A program made the position numbers and the translations under genes. This document shows, in pieces, positions 1 to 11,327 of a stretch of 36,181 nucleotides of DNA. The first letter of the stretch is position 1; every line of letters begins with the position of its first letter. Source of the DNA: Rhizophagus sp. LPA8_4_AMF (taxonomy: Eukaryota; Glomeromycota; Glomeromycetes; Glomerales; Glomeraceae); assembly GCA_021464525.1 (NCBI GenBank), contig JADRCO010000359.1:1-36181 (forward strand). Reading direction: 5' to 3'. The notes under the pieces were generated by a model. That model worked only from the letters and a program-made list of their open reading frames with translations. It was not told the origin of the DNA and ran no database searches.

Positions 1-431
1 TATAATAGCTACTATTAAAGTATAAAAAAATCAAAAATTTCAAATAAAAAAAAAAATATCTTAATATAATGAAAAATTCAAAAAAAATCTTGGCCAAATA
101 ATTAAAAATTAAAGAAATTCAAATGAAAATAAAAAAAACTAATTAGATATTATAAAAATAAAAAAAATTATAATTAAGCTATAATGCTGGCCGGAATTAA
201 CTGATCAGCATAAAATTTCCTTTTTTGGATTATTTGTGAAACCAAATTTCCAAATTTTTGCAAGAAGAAAAATTTCCATTTTTGGAAATTTGTGTAACAT
301 TACATCAACATTTTTCTTAAATCCGGCCAGAATTACTCCAATTTATAAGCCAGCTAGAATTACAACGCACATGATTTCGGAATTCAGGTAAATAATTTAG
401 CATTAAGAAAACTATTTTTAAATATCGTGTA
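1..431. other. AT-rich intergenic DNA with repeat fragments
   Basis: No coding frame is supported here. The stretch is mostly A/T runs. Around 187-200 and 324-336 it carries the words GCTGGCCGGAATTA and CCGGCCAGAATTA, which are roughly inverted with respect to each other. Related words recur near 3908 and 14515-14570, so this is probably part of a dispersed repeat family. I could not define the ends of an element. Confidence 0.4.
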
Positions 432-600
432 CCATAGAAGGAAAATATCCTTAAAAGGCGATTTTCAAAATTCAAAAATTTGAAATTTCAAAATTTCAAA
501 ATCAAGAAAAATTTCCTTTTATGGGAATTTTTTTGAAATTTTGAAATTTCGAATTTTTGAATTTTGAAAATCGCCTTTTAAGGAAATTTTCCTTCTATGG
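432..600. repeat. Long near-perfect inverted repeat (foldback element)
   Basis: The left arm begins CCATAGAAGGAAAATATCC and the right arm ends GGAAATTTTCCTTCTATGG. The arms are about 75-80 nt each, almost perfectly complementary, and meet near position 516. They share the internal word AAAAGGCGATTTTCAAAATT. RNA or single-stranded DNA from this stretch would fold into one long hairpin. It has the form of a foldback or MITE-like non-autonomous element. A partly similar AAATTTCAAAATTC-rich tract follows the MULE at about 3490-3545. No target-site duplication was identified. Confidence 0.75.
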
Positions 601-696
601 AAATAATCTACATTACACAAATTACCAAAAAGGGATTTTCAGATACACAAATTTCCTTATTTTGGGATTCGTATAATGTTACATTGCCATAAAAGG

Positions 697-804
697 AGGT
701 CATCTAAAGCGGGGTAAATCACGTGACATGATCGTGATTAACCAGAATGGTCACGTGATTTTTCGTTAGAATACCAAACGATAATTGGCTAAAAAAATGT
801 GTTC
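697..804 (+). repeat. MULE left terminal inverted repeat
   Basis: This is a 108-bp end whose reverse complement matches 3354-3468 with scattered differences and a short internal insertion (an extra CGTGATT-like word) in the right copy. It contains two CACGTG hexamers separated by about 35 bp. Confidence 0.85.
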
Positions 805-819
805 AATCTCCTTTTATAG

Positions 820-876
820 AGGTCATCTAAAGCGAGGGCAAATCACGTGATATGATTTCAGGATTAGTCAGAAATG
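820..876 (+). repeat. Second, partial MULE left end, in tandem with the first
   Basis: This segment begins AGGTCATCTAAAGCGAGGG and repeats the start of the left inverted repeat (AAATCACGTGATATGAT) only 15 bp after the first copy ends. It diverges after about 55 bp and runs straight into the transposase remnant. Either one element inserted beside the end of another, or the terminus was partly duplicated. Only one matching right end was seen. Confidence 0.7.
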
Positions 877-2992
877 TCGGTATTACCATTACAACATCGT
901 GCATTTATTGTTTATTTTTTTTTTTTTTCAAAAAAACATTTTTTCAAAATTTTTTCACTAGCCATGTCCATCCCTTCTTCACAATCAACTGTCCCTCTAG
1001 CTTCTTCTCCTCTAATAATAACGTCATCATCAAACCTTACACCAGATGAAAAGCGGGATCTTCTTTTTGATGTAGACCACACTTTAGAAATTCCAATAGA
1101 GGTTTTTAACAAAGAGTGGTGGCCGTTAGTTTCAAATATTTGGACGAAATGGGACTCGTATAAATATGTAAATGGTGATATTCAGAAAACCTTCACCTGT
1201 CATTTTATGAAGCACCACGAGTCAAGTACCTAACAAAAAGAAAATGTTCCAAATGAAAAATGCCAAATAACCAGGATACGGCCATCTGACATATGTTCTG
1301 CGATGATTAAAGTTTTTTGAATAGCTTCTTCAAATGTAGTTCAAGTAGAGAGATATAAAAATTTCCCCAACCACACTCATTTTTTATCAGAAATTGATAG
1401 GTTAAAACGGCCAAAAGCTATTAAAAGTTTAGTTGAAATAGAAGCGGCTAAAAATTATTCAGCTCTAACAATCACATCTGCCATCAAGGAATACATAACA
1501 TTGGAGTTAGGTCTTGGTGAACCTGCACGCGAGCTGAAGCGCAAAGAAGTAGCGAACATTAAATATAAAGTTCGTGGGCCTGCAGAAACTTATTGGAAAT
1601 TCAAACTTAAAATTGGATATTTCAGAATCTATTTCTTATTTAACGGAACAGAGATATCATGTCAAAAGTACCACGTCTCTTAACAGTTTACCAGAGGTAT
1701 TGTGTTTGTGCATCTGGAGTAATTAAAGAAGCTTGAGTGTCATGGATGGTTGATGCTTATAGATTCAACACATAAAACAAACTGGTACAATTGGCGTCTA
1801 TTTATTCTTTACGTCTGTAATACCTATGGATGTTAGAATGTAAGCGCCCATTTTTTCATAAGCAGTGAGGATGCAGATACAGTTGCGGAAGCTTTAACAA
1901 TAATCTGCAATAAGTATTGTCATTGGTCCCCCCGTTACATACTTTTAAATCATAATAATATCAAAGCCAAAAGCATTAAAAAGATATTTCCTGGTATGGC
2001 CGCTGGTGAACAAGAGTGCCAAGTTCTCCTTTGCGTTATTCATATTATAAGAACGTGGATGCAAAAAATTCATAAAAAAAACCTGACATCATGATCGTAG
2101 CGATGCATAAAAGAACAAGGATTGGATGCAAAAGCCTTGTTTAAGATGCTATTAATTCTTGTCCCATTTCTTCTATACAAAGCTATATTAAAAGGAATTA
2201 TATGAAAAATACTGAGAAATAGGGCTTATGGGCTCGGCAACATTCCCCCCTGCTTTTACAAGTCACTTCAATGAATTCGCTAGAATCTTTTTATAGTGAA
2301 TTAAAGAAAATAACATCTTCATCACATGGTTTGATCGGTACATGATGATTTTTATTTGGCTATTTTGCTCTCAAAACTTTTATATTTTAGGTGCCGCTCA
2401 CAAAGTCATCAATGTGACAATGTCGATTGCAAAAAAAGATCTGAAGCCAAAAGTGCATCTTTTGATTTTTGTATCAAGAAAATATTTGTGTATGGTGTTG
2501 ATGTTGATATTCTCGAAGAAATCCAAAGTTCCTATTCCCGTTTCAACAATTAATCATTAGGGAAGCCTGTGCTGTGATGAATAGACTTGAAAAAGGAAAA
2601 AGTACGCCAGGCCTTACTTCTCTCGATTATTACTACTTGTTTTGCCATCAATATTTATTGCCTGCAAGCATATTTTTTACGAATATATGTACGGCAATAA
2701 ATTGTTGACTACCGACGTATGGCAAATATTTCGCAAAATTTTTGAAGAAAGCAGGTTTGAAGTGTATGAAAGTCAAGAATCATTTATAGAATATGTTTAG
2801 ACAGAGCAACAGAAAAATACTGAGAATCGAAGAATTGCTGTGGGAGAATTAACCGAAAGAATGTGCGATAGGTATTGGCGTGTTAAAAAGATGGGTGATG
2901 TTGAAAAGACGCAATCTTTTATTTCTATGTTAGAAGCCTCTGTGAATCCAATTATTTTGCATTTTGATAATAATTTAAGCGGAAAAACTTAG
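874..2992 (+). pseudogene. MULE transposase pseudogene (DDE domain plus SWIM zinc finger)
   Basis: Protein-like sequence continues for about 2.1 kb but only across several frames and stops. The first segment (to 1233) includes KEWWPLVSNIWTKWDSYKY. A central segment at 1744-1830 reads GWLMLIDSTHKTNWYNWRLF, the first catalytic block of MULE transposases, with its Asp at 1762-1764. The second block at 1937-2060 reads SPRYILLNHNN, followed by CVIHIIRTW. The expected Asp of the second block is Asn (AAT, 1958-1960) and the usual following Glu is not evident. Near 2660 the reading is LPCKHIFYEYMYGNKLL, the tail of a SWIM zinc finger. After it a frame with a single stop runs to 2992 (GELTERMCDRYWRVKKMG). 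Multiple stops, frameshifts and the lost Asp make it inactive. Only the family call is firm; introns were not modelled. Confidence 0.85.
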
Positions 2993-3353
2993 AAATTAAA
3001 ATTACTTATTAGTATTTTGATACTAATAAATGTACAAGATTTTGTATTGGGTTCTGATTATTGTGCGGGCTTAGCTTCTTAAATTATTGCGAATTTTTTT
3101 TATATAGATAAATTTTACGGTTTTTTTATGTAGATAAAAGCTTTACGAATTTTTTTTTATGTAGATAAAACTATGAATTTTTTTTTACAAATTTTTATTA
3201 GAAATTTTTACGAATTTTTTATAAGAAAAATTACATTTTAAATTCAAATAAAACAATAAAATCAATAAATAGGGGGGACTTTTTTATTTAATTAATTCTT
3301 TTAATTTTTTTATTAATGATTTATTGATATTTTTAAGAAATTTTACTTCACCG

Positions 3354-3468
3354 GAACACATTTTTTTAGCCAATTATCGTTTGGTATTCTAATGAAAAAT
3401 CATGTAACCATACTGGTTAATCACGAATCACGATCATATCATGTGATTTGCCCCGCTTTAGACGACCT
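3354..3468 (-). repeat. MULE right terminal inverted repeat
   Basis: This 115-bp segment is the inverted partner of 697-804. It begins GAACACATTTTTTTAGCC and ends GCTTTAGACGACCT, and differs from the left copy by substitutions such as CATGTG for CACGTG. Confidence 0.85.
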
Positions 3469-4498
3469 GCTTATAAGGAGAATCTCCTTATAAGGAAATT
3501 TCAAAAATTCAAAATTTCAAAAAATCAAATTTTCAGAATTTTGGCACTTTTGATCTAAACGGTACACCGTAGAGAAAGTTGAGTTTTTGTTACGGTATTA
3601 TGCTTTATTATTTTTTAGGTACAAAATCTTATCTGGTATGATTCTCCATTTGCTGATATTACCAGTATCTTATCATACCTATTTTTCTGGTGTATTATTA
3701 TTATTACAGGTACGGTATGAAGTTACCTAATAAAATATAATAGAAGAATATGAAAATGATCTTCCAACAAAGTTTTGCACTCGTGTGATCGCAGAAATTA
3801 TTCATCGCATACGACACACCCCTCCGCTTTGCGTAAAGGACACTTGAGTGAAAATCTATTTGTCACAGGTTATTTGTCACACCATTAATTTTGAACACTA
3901 CAGTCAATGCCGTAATGCTGGCCAAAAAGTTTATCATACCCAATACCCAAAGGGTTATTTATCATGTGATATAATTCTTAGGTATTTTGGTATGATTGGC
4001 ATCGTACTTATCTATTTTAACTAGTTTTTATTATTACTTTTACTATAAGAAATGTACTTTTCTTTTACTATAATGTTATTAGATATAATAATATTCTATT
4101 TGATTTAATTACAGTATTTATTTCTTTATCCATATTTAGATTTTTAGAAGAAATTTTTTTTGGCAGAACTGAATAAGCGAAGTTACATTTATTTATTGGG
4201 AAGCATCGCATTAAGGATAATATAACAGGTTGTGCTCAATTATATATGTTAAATAAGTTAAGAAACCAAAAATTTCAAATAGCAATCTAACAGCGTGGTC
4301 ATTGTTAGAGTAGAATATTACAATGACTAACCGGTCAGTCTAAATAAGAATTAGCGCTATGATTGGGAAAACTCTAAAATAAACAAAAAAAGTAATAAAT
4401 TCCTTTTTATAAAACATCTAAGTAAACTAACTAATAATTCTTTTGGAGTTGTTCTAAAAAAACATTGCATATTTCTTTTTTGTGTCGCCAGCATAGTA
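3469..4498. other. Intergenic, no gene seen
   Basis: This AT-rich stretch contains several TACGGTA and GGTACGGTA words between about 3590 and 3720, and a CCGTAATGCTGGCC word near 3905 related to those at 187 and 14515. No open frame with protein-like composition was found on either strand. Confidence 0.5.
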
Positions 4499-5225
4499 TT
4501 ATTATCTGATTAGATTTTGATTTACGTACAACCTATGAAATTTTTTTAAGCGAAGTCATGTTATTAATTTGTGTATTTTTAATTAATTTTTAAATCTAAG
4601 GGGTTGTTTTGCATGTATTTGGCAGAGGGAGATATATTTACGCGTGATAAATAAATTAATTGCAAGATATATCATAGAACAAAATATGTTGACTACATCT
4701 CAAAATTTTCCTTAAGTAAATTCAATTTAAATAAAATAATATTTTAATATTAAATTAACGTAGGGTTTTGAAAAGTTCAACGCAAATTTAGTATTAAAAT
4801 ATATAAGTGATAATTTAAATAATAAATTATAATTAAATTATCATTTCAGTGTTGCAATAATAGTTTTACAATAAAATTTTTAGAAAGTTTGGCATTATAT
4901 CAATATTGATAATAATCTAACGTAGGAAAGTCATAAGGTAAATTTTCAGATGTATGAAGCATAAATATGTTGCTTGTATTATACATCCTAAGAAATAGTG
5001 TGCGTCTGGGTTGTGGTAGAGTCAAACTTAATAAAAATTGAAAAGTAGAATATCTTGATCACCATGTTAATAATTGAACCAGTACACTGACCATTAGTTC
5101 ACTTATAATTTCCAACTATTTGGGATTAGGTGTTAATTTTGCGTACTGACCTTATTAAAATCTTAAAAAATCAAAAAAGTTTAATGTCTCCTGACCTCGA
5201 TATTTCAGGGTCCTATCTCTGTGGC
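4499..5225 (+). repeat. Dispersed repeat, copy A
   Basis: The order of conserved words here is repeated at 20162-20632 in the same orientation: TAGATTTTGA(T/C)TTACG, TTTTTTTAAGCGAAGTCATG, TTTGGCAGAGGGA, TATTATACATCCTAAGAAA, CCAACTATTTGGG(A/G)TTAGG and a closing CTCCTGACCTCGATAT-like block. No coding frame is visible. The ends are set by where similarity fades, so they are approximate. The family may be a non-autonomous transposon; no terminal inverted repeat was recognised. Confidence 0.65.
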
Positions 5226-5726
5226 TTTTATGTATATTTTATTCAAAGATTTATAGGAGTAATTTATATTGAGACGAAACAGATTGGGTTATGACACATC
5301 ACCCTGGATTTTTGAACAGTATGGCGCTTCATAATATTTTAATATAACGATCTAGGTAATAATAATATTAGTTGTCACTTTGTTAAAAATGTAATTTTGT
5401 TATTTAATGGTATAATAATTCTCTATTTTATAAAAAACTTGCATAAAATTATTTTTTTTTTTTACGAAAATTTTCCCTAATAAAAATTTTGTTAAAGACA
5501 CATCTAGTAAATTTTAGTAATTTATTATTCATTTTTTTTGCCTATTAAAAAATTTAATATTTTCTTTCAAGGTGCAACCACTACCTACAGTATAAGTATA
5601 TCATGTGAAATCACCCTTTCACTTTTGCTTCGCAATCTCCAATTATTCCTGAATTATTGTTTAATTTAGATAAAATAAAAAATGAGGCCCTAAGTGAAAC
5701 TTAGGAATAAAAACCATGGAAGAGCC
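5226..5726. other. Intergenic, no gene seen
   Basis: AT-rich with T-runs around 5450-5465; no supported coding frame or structured repeat. Confidence 0.4.
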
Positions 5727-6073
5727 TAGGGATGTTAAATGGTTCGACTAGTTCGGTTTATGCTCCAAACTACTAGTTTCAGATCTCGAACTAGGTTTAA
5801 AAACCTGGTTTTTGACCTGGTTTAAGACCTGGTTTAAGGTTATCAATTTCCTAATTTGGAGCATAAATTTGGGTATTTTACAATATTTTTAATTACTTTC
5901 AACAAGTTTAATTGTTAAATAAACTCTAAATATTTTTTTCTAAAATGACGTATTATCATTTAATTATTAAACCACTACAAACTAGTAAACTAACTAGTTT
6001 TAGCTAACTATATCGGTTTGAGCATAAACCGGTTTAAAACCAGTTCGGAATAAACCACTTAACATGATCCCTA
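5727..6073. mobile_element. MITE-like element with terminal inverted repeats
   Basis: The left end reads TAGGGATGTTAAATGGTT and the right end, as its complement, TAGGGATCATGTTAAGTGGTT. Just inside, GGTTTATGCTC(C/A)AAAC is repeated in inverted orientation (about 5755 and 6015-6032). The interior has a small direct repeat of ACCTGGTTT words at 5800-5837. It is 347 bp, noncoding, with imperfect inverted ends, which suggests a non-autonomous DNA transposon. No target-site duplication was found. Confidence 0.65.
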
Positions 6074-6857
6074 TGTACCTTTCTAATTCTTATTCTGATT
6101 AACAGTATTTCATAATAATTTCATCGTTATTATGATTATCAATTTATTTTACGTTTATCATTTTTTTACCAATTTATTTCGTATTGCGTTCATCATTTAT
6201 TATTTACCATTTGTTTTCAATATAATATTAACCTACCATTCGTGTTTAAGACATATTCTAAAGAATGAGTTCGAAAGTACTACTGAGTACTTTCTAAAAA
6301 TATCTAATCAATAAAATCAATCTTCCAATTTGGAACAAAGTACAATACACTATATACTTAAAAAATATCTCATTGTGATATTAGGATATTATGATTTCAT
6401 TTTAATAAGTGAAATTTTACTATGAGACTGACTGCAATAATTGAACGTGAGAAAGGTTTGGAAAGGATAGCTTGTACTACAAAATGATATTTATGAAACA
6501 AGCGAATTTCCACCGGTTTAGTTAATAGAATAAGTAGAATATAATGGTAATAAAAGCCCACAACCGTTTTTTATTACGTTAATAGATTTTATTTAACGTA
6601 AAAGGGAAAAGGAAAAGAGATTACAAATTTCTCAAATTATCAAATTTGGCCAAATGCATGAATTTTGTACGTATTATAGTATGTATCCTATTAAAAATTA
6701 GTAAATAATTGTAAATTATACCACGTTTCCTAATAAGTCGTCCGTGATTTTTCTTCTTGATATTTTTATGAGTGATATTTACTTAAAATGGATAAGCTAA
6801 AAAGTCTATCAATAGTTTAAAATTATATACGGGACGTTAGTCTCCGTGGTATAAACC
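6074..6857. other. Intergenic, no gene seen
   Basis: A 60-codon open frame at 6132-6314 is rich in Phe, Ile, Tyr and Leu, as random AT-rich DNA gives, and was not accepted as a gene. No other structure was recognised. Confidence 0.4.
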
Positions 6858-6946
6858 AGTTATTCCACGGGATAACCATGAATATCAATGATTTCACGGC
6901 GCAGCCGTGAAAATCATTGATATCCATGGCTACCCGTGGAATAACT
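6858..6946. repeat. 89-nt hairpin-forming inverted repeat
   Basis: The left arm (6858-6900) starts AGTTATTCCACGGGATAACC and the right arm (6901-6946) ends GGCTACCCGTGGAATAACT. The arms pair almost throughout with hardly any loop, around GGCGCAGCC. The sequence is less AT-rich than its surroundings. It may be a very short foldback element or a hairpin-forming transcript; no flanking duplication was identified. Confidence 0.75.
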
Positions 6947-7364
6947 ATTACGAATAAACTAAAAAAAATTTGCATGTTTACTATTGTAAAAAAATTGTAC
7001 GCGCGTCAGATGTTGCATGACTGGTAATAAGCACAAAATTATTTGTCATAAATAAAATACCGATTTTAGACGGATTGACAATTAAGACATTTGGAAAATG
7101 CAGATCTCAATAATAAATAAATCATCGACGACACATGGATAATCATTAATCGGTGGTTATGTAAAAAATGTGACAAACTCAAAATTCACGTATATTTCTC
7201 AATATAGTACTTTTGAATTTCAGTTACAGTATCTTTTATTTGAGAATATTTGCGTGTATTTTCTTGTATTTTCTGCAGAAATTTGTCTTTTTAACTCGTG
7301 AGTATGAACGTCTGAACCTTTTATTAATATTACCCCGTAAAGATGATATGAAAATCAGAAAATC

Positions 7365-7386
7365 TGGTACATTAATTAATGTACCA
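7365..7386. repeat. 22-bp perfect palindrome
   Basis: TGGTACATTAATTAATGTAC followed by CA is perfectly self-complementary. It lies about 160 bp upstream of the start of methyltransferase gene 1 and is framed by an outer CCCCG/CGGGG pair at about 7333 and 7394. It could be a regulatory dyad or a chance cruciform. Confidence 0.5.
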
Positions 7387-7546
7387 AAATTATCGGGGTT
7401 TAAATAAACATAGTAAATTTTGGAAAATCTGAGTTTCACCCGAAATACTGTCAATCCTTTCAAAATGTATAATAAATAAGCCATTTTCTATGCATTTATG
7501 ATTTTTTTTCTTCTTGAAGTGCATGAAAAAAGAAAAATATTCAATT

Positions 7547-8819
7547 ATGGGTAATAATTATTCGCGTTTGAAATTAAGAGAAGCAAAATCAAAATCACAA
7601 TTAGTATCAAATCAATTACCAGAAGTCGTATCTCCAGAAGTCGTAAATGAAGAAAAAGAACTAGCGTATTATTTATCAAACAATGATTTTGATGATATTG
7701 ATAGGCAACATATGCATAATTTTATTATAAAATATTTATTTCAAGGTAATTTTTCTGCCCCTGTTGAGGAGAAATTAACTCTAGGGTGTAAAGTATTGGA
7801 TATTGCGTAAGTGAAAGAAAGATTTTATTAAATTAATTAATTAAACGATTTTTGATATAAATAATTTTTTTTCGTATTTTTATAAGATGCGGTCCCGGTA
7901 CGTGGTTATTGGATTTAGCGACTAAATATGACAAATCAATTTTTTTTGGACTCGATATAAAGCCAGTATTTCCACAAGAGGTAAAATTTCATCAGTGCAA
8001 AAAAGAAAAAAAAAATTGTATTTTAAAGAATAAGATTAATATGTTTTATCTATCAACTTGATAGATAAAACCATGTAATGTTAAATTTATCGAAGCCGAC
8101 ATATTTAATGGATTACCATTTAGTGAAAACGAATTTGATTTTACACATATAGAATCAATGGTAAATATTCTCACGACAGAACAATGGAATTTCGCTCTTT
8201 CTGAACTCATTAGGTAAAAAGAAATTTCTTTTTCTTTATCTTTTTTATAACTTATTATATCAATATTTGACTTTATTATCATCATAAAAATTTTTCATTT
8301 AACAGAGTAACCAAACCTGGCGGACATATTGAAATAACTGATTTACATATTAGCATTGATAAAAATAACCCAATTTTCTATAAAATTTATAAAGGATGTG
8401 AGTGTATCCATTTCTTATTATCATCACGCACATTATATAGTTGCATACTAGTCTCAGTATTAATATTATTTTTATCTTTATATATTGTAGTTTATAAGTC
8501 TTGCTTAAAGCGAAATGTGAATATAAGATCGATAATTCACCTTGATTCAATACTTGAATCACATCAAAATATAGGAGTCGTTCATCGTGATGAGAAAATT
8601 GTCACTTTTGGATCAAATGGTGGTAAACCTGGTTTAGTTTATCAAGAAGTGGTAATATTATTCCTTACTACAAAACTGGCAATTAAAGATTTGAGTGTTG
8701 AGATGGGAATTACTGAAGAGGAATTTAAGGAAATGATTGAAAGTCTTAAAGAAGAATTAAAGGAAAATAAAATTTCTAAAGGTCATGTTCTTAGATTTTG
8801 GACCAAAAAACTTCGTTAA
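7547..8819 (+). CDS. SAM-dependent methyltransferase, paralog 1 (five exons)
   Basis: Predicted exons are 7547-7806, 7887-7980, 8065-8213, 8306-8397 and 8491-8819, all with GT-AG introns and a continuous frame, giving 307 aa. The start MGNNYSRLK was chosen over an ATG 8 codons upstream because both paralogs start at the equivalent MG. Gly2 with Ser6 fits the N-myristoylation consensus. The class I methyltransferase fold is shown by motif I VLDIACGPGTW (residues 83-93, SAM-binding), the acidic FFGLDIKP (Asp110, expected to hold the ribose), the ENEFDFTHIESM block and the post-core VTKPGGHIEI. The C-terminal block includes NLDSIFESH-like HLDSILESH and SNGGKPGLVYQ. In motif I an Ala stands where paralogs 2 and 3 have Gly (DIAC versus D(V/I)GC). 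The nearest family is the fungal methyltransferase domain group; the substrate is unknown. The family call is firm, the exact splice sites slightly less so. Confidence 0.88.
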
Positions 8820-9235
8820 TTTACACCAGGAAATATTAATATTATATCTTAATCGTTTATTTATTTAATTTTATTAATTTAATTCGTGTCCTCATGTCCA
8901 TATCGCAAGATACTTTAATATTACTTAAATTTTTTTTCAATATCAATAGTGAATGAATATCAAAGTATTGAGATTATGCTGTAAAATAAATAGCACTCAT
9001 ACATTGGTCAACCTTATTGAGAAAAACGAGAAAAACATTCATAATGGCGTATTTCAATGTTCTTAATGGAAAGGTTTAGACATATTTCGAAATCAAATAT
9101 TTACGTAAATTTATAATACTGTATTAATATTTACTATATATTACTGCTGCGAATTGAATATAATTTAAATTGAGATGAACTTAAACACGGGATAAATCAA
9201 AAAAAATTTGAAATAGTGGATTTGTATAGCAATAA
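8820..9235. other. Intergenic downstream of methyltransferase gene 1
   Basis: AT-rich trailing sequence with no coding frame. A gene 1 polyadenylation signal cannot be singled out among the many A/T runs. Confidence 0.35.
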
Positions 9236-9400
9236 CATAAGATCAATTCCATAGCTGTGGACAAATATAATCACATGCTAACAGTACTTCAACCTATATT
9301 ACCACAAAGTCTGGCATGTGAAATAGGTAAAAGGAAGCCGAAAGTGGTAGCATTTAGTTTGCCCTATATCTCAAGGGTATTTCTCCCAAGAATAAAATAA
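9236..9400 (+). pseudogene. Protein-like coding remnant, unrecognised
   Basis: A 54-codon stop-to-stop frame has a composition unlike random AT-rich DNA. It reads SIAVDKYNHMLTVLQPILPQ, then CEIGKRKPKVVAFSLPYISR. It has no start codon in a good place and ends at TAA after LPRIK. I do not recognise the family. It may be an exon or a fragment of a decayed gene; the flanking sequence does not extend it in any frame I could follow. Confidence 0.35.
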
Positions 9401-11327
9401 GGATTCAAATTATTTACAAATTACATCATATCAAGCCGGTCTCAACTTGTTGCGGTTCGCTCTTGTTACATCTTCACGTTGATGAATGACATCACATGAT
9501 AACCTCATTATTGAGGATAACGACTTCAACACTTGGACCACAGCTGGTACTTACCCACAGTGAAAACTTTTTTAACCTACCGTCACGAAGAGAATTTTCC
9601 TTACAAAACATGTAACAAAAATATATCCTTCATTCCACTCAAAAGTAACGAACATATAGTTCACACTTTCTATAGAGAATTTATGTTCCATATAAAAATT
9701 CTAATTCGTTATAGTCAGTACTAATTGATACTAACTAATTAAATACTCTTTTTATAACGAATTTATAAAATAATTTAGTTATAGTAAGGGTGAAGTCCGT
9801 CACAAGCACATGTTCCGATTACTTGTGATCAATTAAATGTGATCGAGTCAATGCACCCGACGATCAGAATCCTGTTATAAACAGGCCCACGTTCACAATG
9901 ATCCTGATTCTCAATTATAATCCCGAAAGTTCAAAATCCTAACACTTATTATCTCGACACTTATTACGGTATCTTTTTTTAATTTTTTTAATTTTTTTTT
10001 TGGACGTATAATTTTGTTATACCTTGTAATTATATTTTAGAATATTTCGCAAGAATTAATGTCTATTGTAAAAATTTACGTCGCAAAATTAAGTAATAAT
10101 TAAATGTTTTTATATAATAAAATTATTTTAAGATATTTTTGAGCCCTAACCTCATCTTATAGCCTGTCAATATCTGGTCAAAAACTTTAAAAAAAGGAAA
10201 GATATTTAAATTTCAAGATTTTAATAATCATTAATCCGGAGCGTAGAGAAAGACTATATATGTTTTAGATAAGGTGAAAAATATCCCGTTTTCCGCCCGC
10301 TTGTCCTTTGAGTCAATATATAATTGGTTCTTCATATATTAAAAATGTGCTAAGGAAAATATCTCGATCTGTCATTAATCTATGTGTTGGTTTACCTCTT
10401 TCGTATTATAATTTTAGCTTTTCGATCAATAAATAGTTTTTGTTCCATTTTTTATATTTTTGAAATTTTGATGTAAAAGTTTTTAGAATTTTTATTATTT
10501 TTTTTTTTGTAAAATTTTATACAAATTTACAAACAAAAATGCGAAATAAATTAGTGAATCAAAATAAAATAAATTAAATATATCGGCTTGCTTTTTTTTC
10601 TTTGTTTGTCCTTTCACGTTATTGTACATTTTCCAACGTGATAAATTTCAGACTTCGTAAGGGTTACCGATTCCCTAGTGCTTCGCAAAATTTAATGTAT
10701 TATTATTTTAATGTTACTAGTTAGAAAAAATAAAATTCAGTTTTTTGCTCTATTTAAAGAAAAATGTAATGTTTTGCATATAATTTTTTTAATATATTCT
10801 TTATTCATGAGGATATTAAGTGTCGGGAATTTTCGGGTTATGATTTTTCAGGATTGTGAGCATCGGGTTATGTTACGGGGATTCTGATCGTAGTGAAAAT
10901 ATAGTTCAGTGCCAAATTCTGATGAAATTGATTTTATACATAATAAAATTAAAATTTAGGTTTTTAGTACGATTTAATATTTTTAATGACAAAAAATGGC
11001 AAACGAATAGTGTACCATACAATTCATGCATGGCATATAATATCACGTAATTTGCGAAGGCTGTATATGATTTGATGTGGTGTGGTCATGGTTTAATTAT
11101 TAGTTTATATTCTCTCGTAATTTCACACCAATATTGGAATAAGAAAACTGGTCGTTAAAGTTTTAATTTATGATGACAACTGATTGGATTTGAGTTGGTC
11201 TTTGTTACCATTGTTATTATTTCGATTTTAGAATTGCAGGTTCGACAATCAAAAAAAAAAAAAAATTATGGGCATAAACTTTTATATTAAGTTGTTTCGT
11301 CTATTAAAAAGATTTTACATCTTAAAG
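9401..11327. other. Long intergenic region, no intact gene
   Basis: A slightly less AT-rich patch at 9430-9620 and another at 9785-9950 (containing AGGCCCACGTTCACAATG) may be old repeat sequence. The word TATTCATGAGGATATTAAGT at 10803-10822 recurs almost unchanged at 31780-31797. Short open frames at 9533 and 10856 have no protein-like features. Confidence 0.35.

Larger units (their letters stand above)
697..3468 (+). mobile_element. Mutator-like (MULE) DNA transposon, degenerate
   Basis: The element is bounded by long terminal inverted repeats at 697-804 and 3354-3468. Both ends share the motifs AGGTC(A/G)TCTAAAGCGGGG, ACCAAACGATAATTGGCT and AAAAAAATGTGTTC, in inverted orientation. The interior holds a plus-strand pseudogene with a MULE DDE domain and a SWIM zinc-finger remnant. 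Long inverted repeats of around 100 bp are typical of Mutator elements. The 9-mers flanking the ends (CATAAAAGG on the left, CTTATAAGG on the right, one base in from the edge) match only 7 of 9, so a target-site duplication is possible but not proven. The catalytic region has lost key residues and contains stops, so the copy should not be autonomous. Confidence 0.85.

Noticed and set aside
6132-6314. 60-codon frame rich in Phe, Ile and Tyr
   Set aside because: Its composition matches random AT-rich sequence and there are no splice partners or motifs.
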